From assembly GCA_964036275.1 (NCBI GenBank), contig OZ038433.1:39775336-39839335 (forward strand): a DNA stretch of 64,000 nt, written 5' to 3'. Positions 1-12,079 of this stretch are shown here, piece by piece. Numbering within the stretch: the stretch's first letter is position 1; each line of letters begins with the position of its first letter. Position numbers and translations under genes: made by a program. This DNA comes from Litoditis marina (taxonomy: Eukaryota > Nematoda > Chromadorea > Rhabditida > Rhabditidae). The notes under the pieces are model-generated. The model was given only the letters and a program-made list of their open reading frames with translations. It did not search any database and had not been told where the DNA came from.

Positions 1-84
1 CTATTAGGCTCTGTTCGAGTCTCAAATGAGGCGGATATTTTATAAATTTGGCGCGCGCTATACAAGAAGTAACCTGAACTTCGT

Positions 85-152
85 TGTAGTTTGACTGCGG
101 CTTAGTCCAAAGTTCACGAAACTTGACCGAAAATCAACGGAGTTCAACTACA
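85..152. mobile_element. Palindromic MITE, TGTAGTTTGA family
   Basis: Ends TGTAGTTTGA (85-94) and TTCAACTACA (to 152) are inverted copies, with an internal TTGACCGAAAA block shared with the copy at 12013-12079. The rest of 1-297 shows no gene; it is the 3' flank of the OAC gene. Confidence 0.55.
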
Positions 153-297
153 AACACAGCGGCGGCCACATTTGTTCATCTCCGATGTTGAACTGTGAAG
201 TAATCACAAAAAATCTCAATAACTGTTTTGCAGGTTGCCGTGAGATGATTTGCGTGACATCTCGCGAAAGTTTTGGGTAGATTACTACACCTGGTCA

Positions 298-3200
298 CTA
301 ACCTAATGTAACGTTATTGGGATCGACTTCCAAATCGAAGTCCCTGGGATCCTGATTGAGCGAACAGTTGATGAGAAGCACTATGCACAGTCCGTACAAT
401 ACCGCAATGAGACCAATTATAGGCGATTTGGATAACTTTCGGTAGAATTTCTCGTACGTCTCGGTCAACAAGGCACCGATTAGCAGCGAGAATAAAAATC
501 CGAGAAAAACAGCTGAAACAGAAAAAAATATCAGCGACAATATAGCAATAGTCGTTCCTACAGAAAACCCTACGGTATGATCTGAATATCTTCAGTACAT
601 TTAAATACGTCAATTTTGTCGCATAAGTGATGAACTTTGCGTTGAATTTTGATTGTAAAAGACTGCTCGAGAATTCTTCACCACGTAAAGTTTGCATCAC
701 ATCGGGAAAGTTTGAATGCAGAATAAATGTAGTTTGGACTAGGTGCGTAGCCATGAGCACAGGAAAACTAGTTCAAGGGAGACAAATGTAACGAAAACGA
801 ACTAAAAATTGTGGTATACGAACCGAATAGTTCGCCGGTGTAATTTATCTTGCAGTAGGCGGCGATCGGCCAATGTATGAGATACACAGCATAGGAAATA
901 TCGCCGAGGTAGGTCAAAGGCTTGTTACACACCAGGGGGTATTGCACGAAGGAGCCACATACCATCATCAAACCAGTCAGCAGTGTCACTATGACCCTAA
1001 AAGAAAAATTAAATTTTTTTCATGATTATTATTATTAATATCTTCATATAATAAGAATAATGACCATAAAGAGAGCATTTATCATTGTTATTCTTATTAT
1101 AATACACATAATAATAATAATGATAATAATAATAATCATCTTAAGTATTACCTAAGTTGGTCGTCCCAACTCTTCACGTGAGACATGGCCATGATTAGGG
1201 TGGTGGTGCAACAGAGAGCGATGAAGAGGTTCATGACAGTGCGAACTTGGGAGGATACCCGGAGGCTTTCTGCAAACCAGAGTACAGAGTACGTATGCTA
1301 TAATATCTCGGCACGTTCATCCCATCCTGCGTCTCCTCAAATATACGCTATTTATCTGCTCTCACATCCAGCCGGGATGTAAGAGACGAGAAATGGCGAG
1401 TCAGAGCGAGAGACGCAGGATGAGATGAAGGTGCCGGGATCGTCTAGCATACGTGCTCTGAACACTGCCAGATGAATTGAGACAATGGGAAACGGTAAAT
1501 AGGAGTGCAAAAATTGTGTACTTTGTACGTTATTCCACAATCTGAGCTTCTCTCCTATTCTCTTCGATAGTTCAGCACAATTTGTCACTTGCATTTTAGG
1601 ACAAGCCAATCTTCAAATATCAATTTTATGTAAAACAAAACCAGATGTTCGCCTTTCTTTCAACATGAGAATCCCCAACCAACCTGCCGGTTCTCCATCG
1701 AGTAATCCCTTTTCTTCAATTATGAGCTCCTTTTCAACACATGCTGAGGGGCTGTTCACCACCAAAAAACAGTAAATACCTGCGAACAATCTATTGAAAG
1801 TGTATTTGTCATAATTAAGCAGACTAAAAATGGACACGAAGCTTTTCGGAAATCTGAAGTTTTGTGCTTTGAGCTGAAATTGAACAGCGCCATCCATTTT
1901 GGTCAAAAAGGAGTATGGTGTTGTGTGAAACATGAATATAAAATATATTGTTCGTGCTCAGATAAAAAGTGAGACATATACTTACCAAATATAAACTGCC
2001 AGAGGCGACAAAATACGCTGTTGAAGGAAGTGGATGTATCGCTGGATAGATGGTAGGTGAGAGATGTCAAACCTGAAAAGTACAATTTTTGTCCCCAACC
2101 CTGGTGTTTTTCTCAACGTTGCTTTCAGTAAGTACAGTACTCCCATTTCCAAAGTACTCTGTGAAAAAAGGTGGATTGTATCAGCAGAAAATTCGTATTA
2201 GAACACTGCACCGTAATCTGAGAAGACAGAGCCTAAAATTCTCTTCAGTTTGAAAAGTTTTTCTCAGAGACGATGTGAAACAACTCCAAAATTCTAACCT
2301 TGTTGCAAAAGTATTGCAAAAGTGTGAAGTGTACAGAAATGTTTTCTACTGACGGCGAAAGAAAAAATATATGAAAAATGTAAACCCACCAGCTAGACAC
2401 AAATACGAGTGAATGTACCGTTGGTCGAGTAGATGAACACCGAGAAACAAAAATGGAACAAAAAAATAAAATTGCATTTCCACTGCCAATGACCACGTAT
2501 GTGCGAACTCATCTTCTGCTACGTTTAGCTGAAAGAGTACTCTGTATGTCTGTCTTTTTCTCTCTTTCTCTGTCGCTCTCCCTAAAAACATGCATAACAT
2601 TCGCTAATGAAGGATATTATGGTATTTATATATAAAATAATACCGTTATGCATTTTTTCATGTTCATGTACGTCTAGAGTTTTTTTTCGGGAGAATCAAG
2701 CAAGATAGAGAGATGAAAATTTACTGATGTGGATTGTTCAATCAGTATTAATATTCAGAAGGCCGGAAGTGAAGAGGAGAAACGGTATCTTGTAAAAGAA
2801 TTGCGCCAAAGGCAGGGTCCATACTTTTTACGCGCGCGTATTACGCGGGCGTAATACGCCAACCAGCATGTAAAAACGTCCTGATTTAATACGCGTGGCG
2901 TAATACGCGTTGCATTACGCCGAGTTCACCCAACCCGTTAATAAACTTGATTATTCTGATTTAAGTCAGAAATGAACAACGTTCGATTTCTAATTGATTT
3001 CTATTGCTTCAGCTGATTAAAAATGCTAAAATTACCAAGTTGTTCTAAATTTCAATTTTTTTTGAAAACACCGAAAATTGACCCAGACTAGTTGAAATCT
3101 TATTGAACATTGAATGAACACATTATTTTGAGTATCGGAAAGTAAAATTCACGAGAACAATATAAAATAATGTTTTTTGAGTTAACTCATGAAAAACGTT

Positions 3201-5968
3201 ATAAGCTTCAAACGTAAAACGCGTCTCAAATCAAGTACGCGGCGTACTTGATTTTCGCGTATTACGCCGAAAAAAGTATGGACGATATTTTTAAAGTACG
3301 CTACGCCAAAATTTTGCGTAATACGCCGACGTAAATCGATAATCATGATTTGTACACGAAGTACGCGGGCGTAATACGCCGACGTATAAAGTATGGACCC
3401 TGCCTGCTCGAACTTTTTTCATTTCTCAGATATCACATTTTTTACTCTGGATTTGTCTGACATATACACTCCAATGCATAAATTTACCAAATTTTCCGAA
3501 GTAATGTTGAAACTCTTTCTGTTTCTCTTTTGATTGGGGAAATATAATTCACCTTCAGCGTTTTGCAAGGGAAACAGTGCAGCTATTTCTCTTCCTTTGT
3601 TCAAACTATAGTGCGCAGCGCAGTATACTGTTAGTCAATTGTACAGTCACGAGAAACATGTCAAACTCAGCAGAAATCAGAAACGTGCAATGACAAAGTG
3701 CACAATTTCTCATTAGAATATCAATTTTACGTGCCTATTCAATTTACTTCTAGTTAATGGTTTGAACAAACTGTTGCATATTCAAAGAAATGCACCCATT
3801 CCAAAAACAGGTTACCCACTAGTTCTACTCGCGCCGCCTTCACACTATAGTTAGAACAGATGTGTTATTCTAGTATATCTAAGACAAAAGTAGTTTCGGT
3901 TCGAGTAATAGCTCAAATATTGACATTGAACAAGTGAATTACATCATAACTCGAAATAGTGCACTTATTTACCTTTTTTCACGTTATACTCATTCACTGC
4001 TAGACATCAAGAGAAGATTGTCCAAGATCTGTGTTCTGCACATGTTTTTAGTGGTGCGCCCGATCCGCTTGCTTATCTGTCACTGTAGATCTCGAACTTT
4101 TCCGATGGACGTAAACACCGTACTTCACTGAGAATTTAGTGACTCGTCCCCTGCCGACTGAGTCAGAGTTTTAGCCAAAGAAATAGCATATTTTTTGAGT
4201 ATACGCAGGCTAGTAAACAACAGTTGGAACTGAGATGGCAGCGACATTGTCGCGGCCGAGTCACATTTCACCGTTTCAGTCGTAGTGAGGCATGATGGCC
4301 ACAAAGGAAACTGCTAAGAGGGAGAGGGAAACACGAGAAAGAGAACGATGAAGGGGAATGGTGGAGAGAAAGGTGAAAAACTTTCTGGTGCAAAGTGTTA
4401 TGATTCAAGTAAAAGAGAAACGCTCCCTTTAAAGAAGGAAAAAGACCTAATTTTGATTCGTTTACTACTAATATTTTCTGCCCTGATTATTTTGACGAGG
4501 GTCAAATAGACTGGTCAGTTTAGTGAAAAAACCAGAAACTCGTGCTTCATCTAATTAATTGAGCTTTTTCGTTGCCAGAATTTTCACGAAACGTAATTGT
4601 AAACGAAAATTACCATCGCAAAGTAGTCGTTTGCGGGGTCCGGTCCCCTCATGTTGGTGACGAAGAAAAGAGAGGACCAGGCAGATTCCATGTTGTTCAC
4701 CACTCTACTCGATGATTGTAACAGAAACATCGACATGAGGATCATAAGAATAACCAGGAGATATAGAGGGGCTATTCGCTTGATTCTGCGGTAGTAGAAG
4801 TCTCCCATCACACTAAGACTCATGCTCTTCTCCCGACTCAAAACCATCGCAATCAAATAACCGGAAAGCACGAAGAACCTGGAAAAGAAAATAGTAAAAA
4901 GTCAGAAGAAACATGAATTATACTGCATGTTCTCCCAACTTGACGCAAAGAATGGTGAACAGGTCAGTATGCATTTTAGGTTTGATGTGGCACTTCGTGC
5001 AATTCAAACTACCCTCCAGTCTATTTTAACTTGAAGACAGAAAACAGAGTATTAGGTATCATAGGCGAGCAGTTCGATTTGTCATTAAGATTTTAAATTA
5101 ACTTGAAGACGTATAACGTAAAGCAAATGTACAACAGAGTTGGAAGTATAACATCAAAACATTGAAATCTCTGAACAAACGTAAAATTTTTCTGTTTTTC
5201 TGGATTTCTGTTTCTTTCCCGTAACCTTTTCCGTACAGTTAATTTTACAACTCGAATTACTGGTGTTGTCCAACGTGATGTTCGAATTCACAACTTAAAA
5301 TGTATGATAGAATGTAGGCGTATTTTATCCATTTTAAAGAATCCGTCCCGCTTTAATTTTGACTTTCGAGTTAACAATCTCACTCTTTGGCAAATGAAAA
5401 ACCATTATCGAAAATATATACTTCTATATCCCTATCTTGCTTCGTTTTCTCAGAAATGCGGCTTACGTAATGACACCGATAGGGGAGTTGCGTACGGGGT
5501 ATGCTCAAAATAGCCTATAGAAGTGCAAAAACGATTTTAAAACACTCTATCACATACGAATACACTATTAGAGACTACAAAATGAGAATAAATCTGGATG
5601 TTAACGAACCAAGTCAAGTTGCGTAACAGTGAAAATGTTCATGTCCCCTTCTTTATTGCTTGATGTTGTGCAAATTTTACGAATTTTCAATCAGAAATTG
5701 TTTTCATGGTCTATAGGAAGACAGTAAAAAACTCTTCAGAGCTTTTTATTTTTTTTGTGAAACTCAAATTATAGCGGAACGGATTCTTTAAGCTGGTATG
5801 GTTTTTTATGTAGTTAAGATTGCAATAGTTTGCACAGACAGAAATAACTGACTGGTCCACTCCGATGTATCCATTGGGAAACAGGCGAGGAAAGAAATGA
5901 AACAGTAGAACTGCGAGAATGGCAAAACCACGAATCCCTTGTAAGTCCAGTCGTTTGGAGGATGTCAT
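298..5968 (-). CDS. Acyltransferase-3 family membrane protein (OAC-like), eight exons, 417 aa
   Basis: Exons (high to low coordinate): 5968-5853, 4878-4614, 2528-2390, 2072-1986, 1779-1684, 1269-1152, 996-824, 557-298. All introns are GT-AG and the phases join to one 417-aa frame. Visible family motifs are IRGFAILAVLLFHFF, GVDQFFVLSGYLI (across the first intron), RRIKRIAPLY, HTWSLAVEMQFYFF and a late LGDISYAVYLIHWP. This is the pattern of the acyltransferase-3 (NdvB/OAC) family, multi-pass membrane enzymes that move acyl groups from a donor onto sugars or other acceptors; nematodes have many (oac genes). The acceptor here is unknown. The protein stops soon after the last membrane helix (LYGLCIVLLINC), so it lacks the C-terminal SGNH domain many OAC proteins carry. 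Whether this is a natural short form or a loss is not clear. Exon 5 (1779-1684) is the least conserved and least sure. The large introns 1 and 2 hold repeats. Confidence 0.85.
2811..3404. mobile_element. 594-bp non-autonomous hAT-like element full of GTAATACGC units
   Basis: It lies in intron 2 of the OAC gene. The ends are inverted copies: GGCAGGGTCCATAC at 2811 and its reverse complement ending at 3404. CAGGG-type termini are typical of hAT elements. Inside both ends, the motif GTAATACGC or its complement GCGTATTAC is repeated many times, as subterminal transposase-binding repeats often are. There is no coding capacity. No intact 8-bp target duplication is visible, so the class is inferred from the terminus only. 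Confidence 0.6.
5330..5795. repeat. Dispersed repeat, copy 1 (OAC intron 1)
   Basis: About 460 bp, closely similar to 41277-42195 in the third receptor gene. The two share long blocks such as ACACCGATAGGGGAGTTGCG and the AGCGGAACGG end. The second copy is interrupted by an extra element. No coding sequence was recognised. Confidence 0.6.
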
Positions 5969-5970
5969 CT

Positions 5971-5973
5971 ACT
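5971..5973 (-). promoter_or_regulatory. Likely trans-splice acceptor of the OAC gene
   Basis: On the minus strand TTTCAG ends at 5972, three bases before the ATG at 5968. No 5' exon is evident, so a spliced leader is the simplest partner. The same layout recurs at other genes in this window. Confidence 0.5.
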
Positions 5974-8546
5974 GAAATACACCTGATTAAAATAATAAAC
6001 TTTGTAAAACACAAAAACATCGGACAAAATCAAGTAAGCTGCACATATTTATAATATCGAACTTTGAATTACACAGAGCTATAAAGTCAAACAATTTCAA
6101 TATGTGAGTTCGACAAGAGAACTTGAAAAGTGTGAGCTATACTTGTCTGTGTACTGAGAACATTTATAACACACGACACAGTTAGATACAGTGGCCCTTG
6201 AACGTTGTAGACTGGCCAAGCTACTCCCACTACCTTTGTTGTCGAACTGCGGCTCAAACTTTCAGGTTTGAGGCGCCGCTTTGGATGGGAAAACACAATG
6301 TTAGACGCCGCCCTGTGCTTATCTCTATCCGATCCTGTACTTTGAAAAGCAGAGGATCTGTTTTGTAGGCGTTTTGTTGGTCGCGCGTTCATTGCGTTCA
6401 AGATCTTCACTTTATCCGAAACGTTCGGGTAGAAAAACGCTTTGATTAGAGACACAGTTTGTGCTCAATCTTGAATATTGAAACTATCGCAAAAGTAATC
6501 AAAACACGTTCTCATCGAATTAGTCTACAAAAATGTACGTGAGAATTGTAGAAAGTAGTTCAAGTTTGACGAAACAAGTACGTTTTGTATTGAAAATACG
6601 GTAATCCTGTCAGAAGTTGCCTGGTGTAGTGGAACATTTTCCGTGATAGAATTTCTAAAAATTATAAAAATTTTTTATATGTGCTGGTTAACTTCGATTA
6701 CAGTATGTGACCGAAAACACTTTTCAGGAAACATTTGTTTCTAAAAAAACGTTCATCCTACAACTTATTGGCACACTGCCAAAGTATGATATCTGATTAG
6801 GTTTCGGAAACTGAATGCGAAAACAGTCCGAAGATCCTTTGACACTAACCGCCAATCGATAGCTAACCGCATTTTTTCACTAGGGACATTTATAGTACGA
6901 TTACAAAGCTTGCACTCCGCTTTATATACGTAATCCAAATAATAATAGGGTCGCAGCTACTTTCATTATCGAATAATTTTTAATGTCACATGTTCGTTTT
7001 TCGGGAAGTATCTGTAGACCTGTGGCGCACATTTCAATGTACCAATGTATGAGAGGAACGCGGAACACCTTCCGAGAAAGCAATTAATTCTGGGTAGATA
7101 AGCATCGAGCCCTTTTGAGACGGTACGCGTTTTATGGTAAACAACGTCTGTGTTTCAGATAGATCTAGGTACAGACAGAACGAAGCTATTTCATTCCAGA
7201 AAAGGGGTTATATTGAAGACAATTATTCATTAACTAGATTGACTAGAACATGGTTATTCGCAGTTCAACCCGCGAATTTTCACATTGTTAGACGTGGCCC
7301 ATGAGAGAAAAGGGAGGAAAACTAACTGACGTTATCTTCCGAAACTTCATCTTTCGGAACCCCAGAGTAGACTGGAATGAACAAAGAAAAACCCACATGC
7401 TACAGTTTCCATCGGAATTTGTAATTTTAATGTTTACATGTATAACGTCTCAATTTCACTCTTGATGTGTGAAAATAACCGAAGTTCAATGAAAATGATG
7501 CAAAATTTGTCTTTCATACTTTCTTTAAAATCCGGTACTGTCTCCGAAACACCAGATAAAAATTAATGCAGAGGAGCCCTACCTTGTAACCTCCATCTTG
7601 AATAATCTTCGGGGAAGCCCTTTTGTGAACAGTTTTGTAATTCAGTAAAATGCGCAAAACTTTCTTTCCAGCTGTATTCGCTGTAAAGTTACAATGGAAT
7701 TGCTGTGAAGTTATAATGGAATTGCTGTAAAGTTATAATGGAATTCACACAAGATTCTAACCGCTGATGAGTTTATTGTCAGGCGGTGCGCATTCGAAAC
7801 CGCTCTGAATAGTTTTATGTATTACCCAATATGGTCATTTCCTGAAACCACTTTGATCACCATTCGTACGAAGTGGGTTTGAATTAACAGAGAGCAAGAG
7901 TAGAACTTCAATATTGAAGTCAACTGTGCAATGCAGAAAATTACTCAGCAATAACAAACTATATCTGTCCCCATTTAGTAAGGTAGACTATAGTGCTTCG
8001 AGAAGATGTTCCAGTTAGATTTATAATATGGTCATTTGGTTATCCATCATTGTTGACTCTTTTGATCTGTCTTACAACAATTCGTTTTGTCGGAACGATA
8101 CTTTGATTCAGCCAGCTTAGACAGCAGCAAGAAGCAAGATCACGTTGGACTTATACCCCGAGGCTGAAATGATCGAAAAAAACTTTCAAAATTATTTCAG
8201 TGGAGCTCATGTTTTTTCTGACCTCTGGACACGTGAAACAGTCTCAGTGTGCTTAGGTGATGCCAATTCACCCAAACTCTTACTTCAGTGATAAAGTGCA
8301 TTTTAATCTTCATTCCAATCGATGTGGAAAACGTGATGTGAGATTACCACAAACTTTGACAATGCATTCCAAAACCCACACAAGACTCAGGTTAAAGTTT
8401 TCCATCATTCCCATTTTAGCTTTTCCAATCAGTTCTGGCTACAATAGCTGGAACCTAGCATTACACACTTGCATTCCAAAAGTGGAACTATTATGAAAAA
8501 GAGAGAAGAAACCTATTGATACCTAGGAAATACGATTCTGTAGCAG
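5974..8546. other. Intergenic, upstream of collagen A; duplicated upstream of collagen B
   Basis: No credible gene seen. Much of 6361-8510 has a diverged copy at about 10790-12870; both contain a block starting GGTACGCGTTTTAT and end in the same CCAATCAGTTCTGG-type segment upstream of a collagen. Collagens A and B therefore arose by duplication of a unit that included about 2 kb of 5' flank. The open frames here are not conserved between the copies. Confidence 0.6.
7681..7746. repeat. 22-bp tandem repeat, three copies
   Basis: The unit CTGTAAAGTTATAATGGAAT plus TG occurs three times in a row, at 7681-7702, 7703-7724 and 7725-7746, with one or two changes each. Confidence 0.9.
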
Positions 8547-8554
8547 TATAAAAG
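8547..8554 (+). promoter_or_regulatory. TATA box of collagen A
   Basis: TATAAAAG lies 39 bp before the start codon. The stretch between it and the ATG has no 3' splice site, so this collagen probably has a plain short 5' UTR and is not trans-spliced there. The block is conserved before collagens B, C and D. Confidence 0.65.
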
Positions 8555-8585
8555 TAGAACGAGAAACATCAGAATCACACCAAAC

Positions 8586-9911
8586 ATGGATATCGATACC
8601 AAAATCAAGGTGAGCTCTGCTCCTAGTCTCCATTTCTGTCCATTCTCTTCTGTTTGAATGAGTTTTCTCTTTTTCACTTCATCAGATAAATTTTACAGAG
8701 AATGAACTTGAAGTAAACTGACAAGTTATGTGAAATGTAGAAAAACATCAAGTTTCGCAATTTAGAAGTGCAGCGGCGCTAGTTCTGATACCAGTTTCCA
8801 TTAAAAAAAACTTTCTTGCAGGCTTACCGTTTCGTCGGATATGCGGCTGTGGCTTTCTCTACGGTGGCAGTGCTTTCTGTCTGTGTCACTCTTCCGATGG
8901 TCTACAACTATGTCCACAGCGTTCGTTCTGAGATGAAACACGAACTCATACAATGCAAGACCAACGCAAAGGGTGTCTGGTCTGATGTACACGGACTGAA
9001 GGACCTACCTACCGGTAACCGTACCGCTCGTCAATCCGGTTACGGTGAGGATACTTGTCAGGGTTGTTGTCTCCCGGGAGCTGCCGGACCAATCGGTACT
9101 CCCGGTAAGCCCGGAAGACCCGGAAAGCCCGGAGCACCCGGGCTTCCCGGAAACCCTGGCAGACCTCCTCAGGAGCCTTGTACTCCTCTGACTCCTCCTC
9201 CATGCAAGCCTTGTCCCGATGGACCAGCCGGACCTCCCGGACCACCCGGTCCCGCAGGAAACCCCGGTCCCCTGGGTGGTCCTGGAAACAAGGGTCCTGA
9301 CGGACCACCCGGATCTCCAGGAAACAAGGGACACCCCGGACAGCCCGGACAACCCGGTAAACTCGGAGGACCCGGTCAGCCAGGAACTCCCGGAGAGAAC
9401 GGAGAGGTACAGTTACTGTCTATTTTCACAACAAAATCTTAGAATATCATCAACTAGTTTTTCTCATCAAATATTTTTCAGCCTCAACCAGGATCTCCCG
9501 GTCAACCCGGACGTCCCGGACCTCAGGGACCTCGCGGATCAAACGGACAACCCGGAAAGGACGGAATACCCGGACCTCAGGGAGAAAAGGGACCATCTGG
9601 TCAGCCAGGAAACCCCGGACAGGTAACCAATGTCTCGATAATGAACAGGGAAACAATCAAATAGAATATGGTGAAAAGAGATAGATGAATGTATTGGACA
9701 TGATGTAAGGTCACTATGACATATCAGTACAGTCTAGAGTAACAGTACATCATTCAACTATGAACCCGACCTAATATATTGTGTTCAGGACGGTCAACCC
9801 GGCCAGCCCGGCCAGCCCGGAAACGACGGAAACAACGGAGAGAAGGGTATCTGTCCCAAGTATTGTGCCATCGATGGAGGAGTCTTTTTCGAGGACGGAA
9901 GTCGTCGTTGA
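8586..9911 (+). CDS. Cuticle collagen A, 290 aa
   Basis: Exons 8586-8609, 8822-9406, 9482-9622, 9789-9911, all phase 0. The first exon codes only MDIDTKIK. Then come a membrane anchor (about residues 18-33, [14 protein letters not shown]), a basic stretch with the furin-like site [11 protein letters not shown] (BLI-4-type cleavage before secretion), a CQGCC knot, a first Gly-X-Y block, a non-triplet insert [13 protein letters not shown], the main Gly-X-Y region, and a C-terminal tail ending [19 protein letters not shown]. This is the normal build of nematode cuticle collagens, which trimerise, are cross-linked through flanking cysteines and form the exoskeleton. The exact C. elegans orthologue cannot be chosen. 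It is the most diverged of the five (for example ELIQC where B-E have ELRQC). Confidence 0.93.
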
Positions 9912-10013
9912 AAAAGAAGAGAGAATTCGATTTAGATGTAGTTTCAATGAAGATTGTTTCCTTCAACTGTTTGAATGTATCCCATTTGTTTTTCCTCTTT
10001 TATAGTATCTCTA

Positions 10014-10214
10014 GTATAGGATTTGTCGAACCGTTGTGGACACCGTACCATCGATTTTGTATAGTACGGGGTTTGGCGAGCGGCCAGTTCGTCTGCGTAT
10101 CATTGATCAACACACTCTCTCAACTGCTGGCAGATAATCAACGACCGCTCGCCCCGCATCGCTCAATCAATTGAACCCTCTGCTGTCTTTATGGGGAAAA
10201 TGGCGACTATAGTT
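10014..10214 (+). repeat. 200-bp dispersed repeat, copy 1
   Basis: An inverted, well-conserved copy lies at 38774-38972 in intron 3 of the third receptor gene. Shared blocks include GTGTCCACAACGG and CAACTGCTGGCAGAT (as read in either orientation). The receptor copies in cassettes C and D lack it, so it is mobile or was mobile. Confidence 0.7.
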
Positions 10215-11885
10215 CTGAATGAAGCGCTAACAAAAATGAGTGCAAACAGACCTCAGTATCATTGACACATTCAAATCATACAACTACTCAAAATGCGCGC
10301 TAGCACTCAAAACACCATGGTTCAATCTCACTGACTCGCCGCGGTATCTTCATGGCGGACCGCATGAGCTGGTAATAAAGCTCACCCATGCCTAGTTTTT
10401 CTCTACGGACCCTCCTCTCTACGGATTCTATGTGATCATTGTCTTGGTTGTAATTGTATGAAACTCATACATAATCGGTTTTTCATAATCGGTTAACAAC
10501 CCTAGTATGAATAAAGTAACACACGGCTGAAACAGTTGCCGTAAAATATCATTATTTTCATTATTAAAAAGTGAATGCTGATTTAATAATGTCCTTTCTT
10601 ATTTTCGATGCCTTGGTTGGAAACTTTTCTCCTGAACATGACAAAATCTTTGAACTCAACATGCCTAGAAGTAACAGGTTTCACGCTCCACTTTAGATGT
10701 AAACAGAATTTTTTTTACACATCTTAGACTTATGCCAATTATCTCGCGCCAATTATACACTTCGAAAACAGGTGGCTGTGTTTGCAGGTGTTTCGTTGAT
10801 ATCGCGCCAATCGCGTTCGAGATCTTTAGTTTCTGCGAGGCAATAATGTTTTTTGGTTAAAGGCACAGTTTGTACTCGAACTTGAATATTAGAATCAGCT
10901 CAACAGTAGATGAAACACTTCTCGTATTGATTCCTTCCAGAATTGATGCAATATACTCTATACAAACCAACACACGTTGGTTTGTTTCAACTTTGCATTT
11001 CACTTTTGGGATGGTAGTTCCATAGTTTGGTGCATTTTCCCGCATTATTTTCAAACTTCCCATACGAAATACAATTGATTCACAATGCGACCCAGTTAGT
11101 CATTGAAAATTTTTTCTTCATCTCGATTAGTGAAACATGCACCCTATTTCATTCCTACGGGGACACCTAAGAGTATGATTATCGAAAAGGCCAACAAACA
11201 ATTTTCGTGTATGCTTTTCACACAACTATTGCTCTTTTCGACGAAGTTCAAGTTTGGATTATAAACAGTTGTTGGAAAAGTTGAATGAATACGCTAAGAG
11301 TCTCAGTACTGATGGGAATTATAGCGGAGAAGCGATTTCAACCGGTCGTTGAGCTCAACGAAATGTTTGATAATTGTTTTTCAGACAAAAAGGTTTCCGG
11401 TACGTCTCATTATTTCTTTTCGTTGCGTATTGTGAAGGGTTGCAGCTACTTTCTTTCCGATCAGAAAGTAGAAGATCGTTATTTTTGGAAGTGATGTGGA
11501 ACGTCGAAATCATATTTTTGGCATTATTCAAAGCCCTGTAGCGCACACTCCAATGTACAATACACAATGTGTAGGGAACGCGGAACATATTTCGGAAAAG
11601 CAAGTCATTCTAGTAGATAACCATCAAACGCCCTCTAGTTCGGTACGCGTTTTATAGTAAACAACGTCTGTGTCTCTAGGTATAGCCAGAGATTGGATAC
11701 TAGGATACTGAACAAAGGAGACTATATCTTACGAAAAGCCCCTTCGAACGGAATGAGACTATTGAAGGAGGAGCTAGAAATTACCGTTTCCACTACAGTT
11801 TGTAGTTCCCGAAATCTCCAAGTGTTCTGTTACCTGCTAAATGTCAAAAACAGTCTCAACTGTTTTCTGTGTCCTTATTGTCGAT

Positions 11886-11960
11886 AGGTAACGCAGGGAA
11901 TCGAACCAGCGACCCGCTGGCTGAAAAGACGCGTTCGTTTTTGGCCGTTTTGTGAATGAA
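11886..11960 (-). other. tRNA-like fragment (B box)
   Basis: On the minus strand GGTTCGATTCCC matches the Pol III B box, preceded by a GTCGCT junction as in a tRNA variable loop/T arm. A proper acceptor stem and anticodon arm cannot be built, so this is a tRNA relic or tRNA-derived SINE head, not a working tRNA. Confidence 0.3.
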
Positions 11961-12012
11961 GGCAGTGTGAGCTAATGAACTCATATGGGGTGTACGAGTA
12001 GTGTATATTCGT

Positions 12013-12079
12013 TGTAGTTTGATTTCCATACACGCCATGATTTATGAATTTCGACCGAAAACTACGGGATCAAACTACA
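12013..12079. mobile_element. Palindromic MITE, TGTAGTTTGA family
   Basis: Inverted ends TGTAGTTTGAT...ATCAAACTACA around a short core containing a TTCGACCGAAAA motif. The same family is seen at 85-152, in intron 3 of collagens B-E, and at 45552-45623, 48032-48100 and 56285-56468. Confidence 0.65.

Noticed and set aside
1352..1933. Separate genes inside the OAC introns
   Set aside because: The coding part of this stretch is explained by OAC exon 5; the rest lies in introns.
6087..6455. A 122-aa minus-strand frame upstream of collagen A
   Set aside because: The duplicated counterpart near 10800 does not preserve it; it looks like repeat sequence.
9005..9352. Long open frames antisense to the collagens (also 17203-17610, 25524-25931 and 33703-34110)
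   Set aside because: They mirror the Gly-X-Y repeats; GC-rich triplet repeats keep the opposite strand open.
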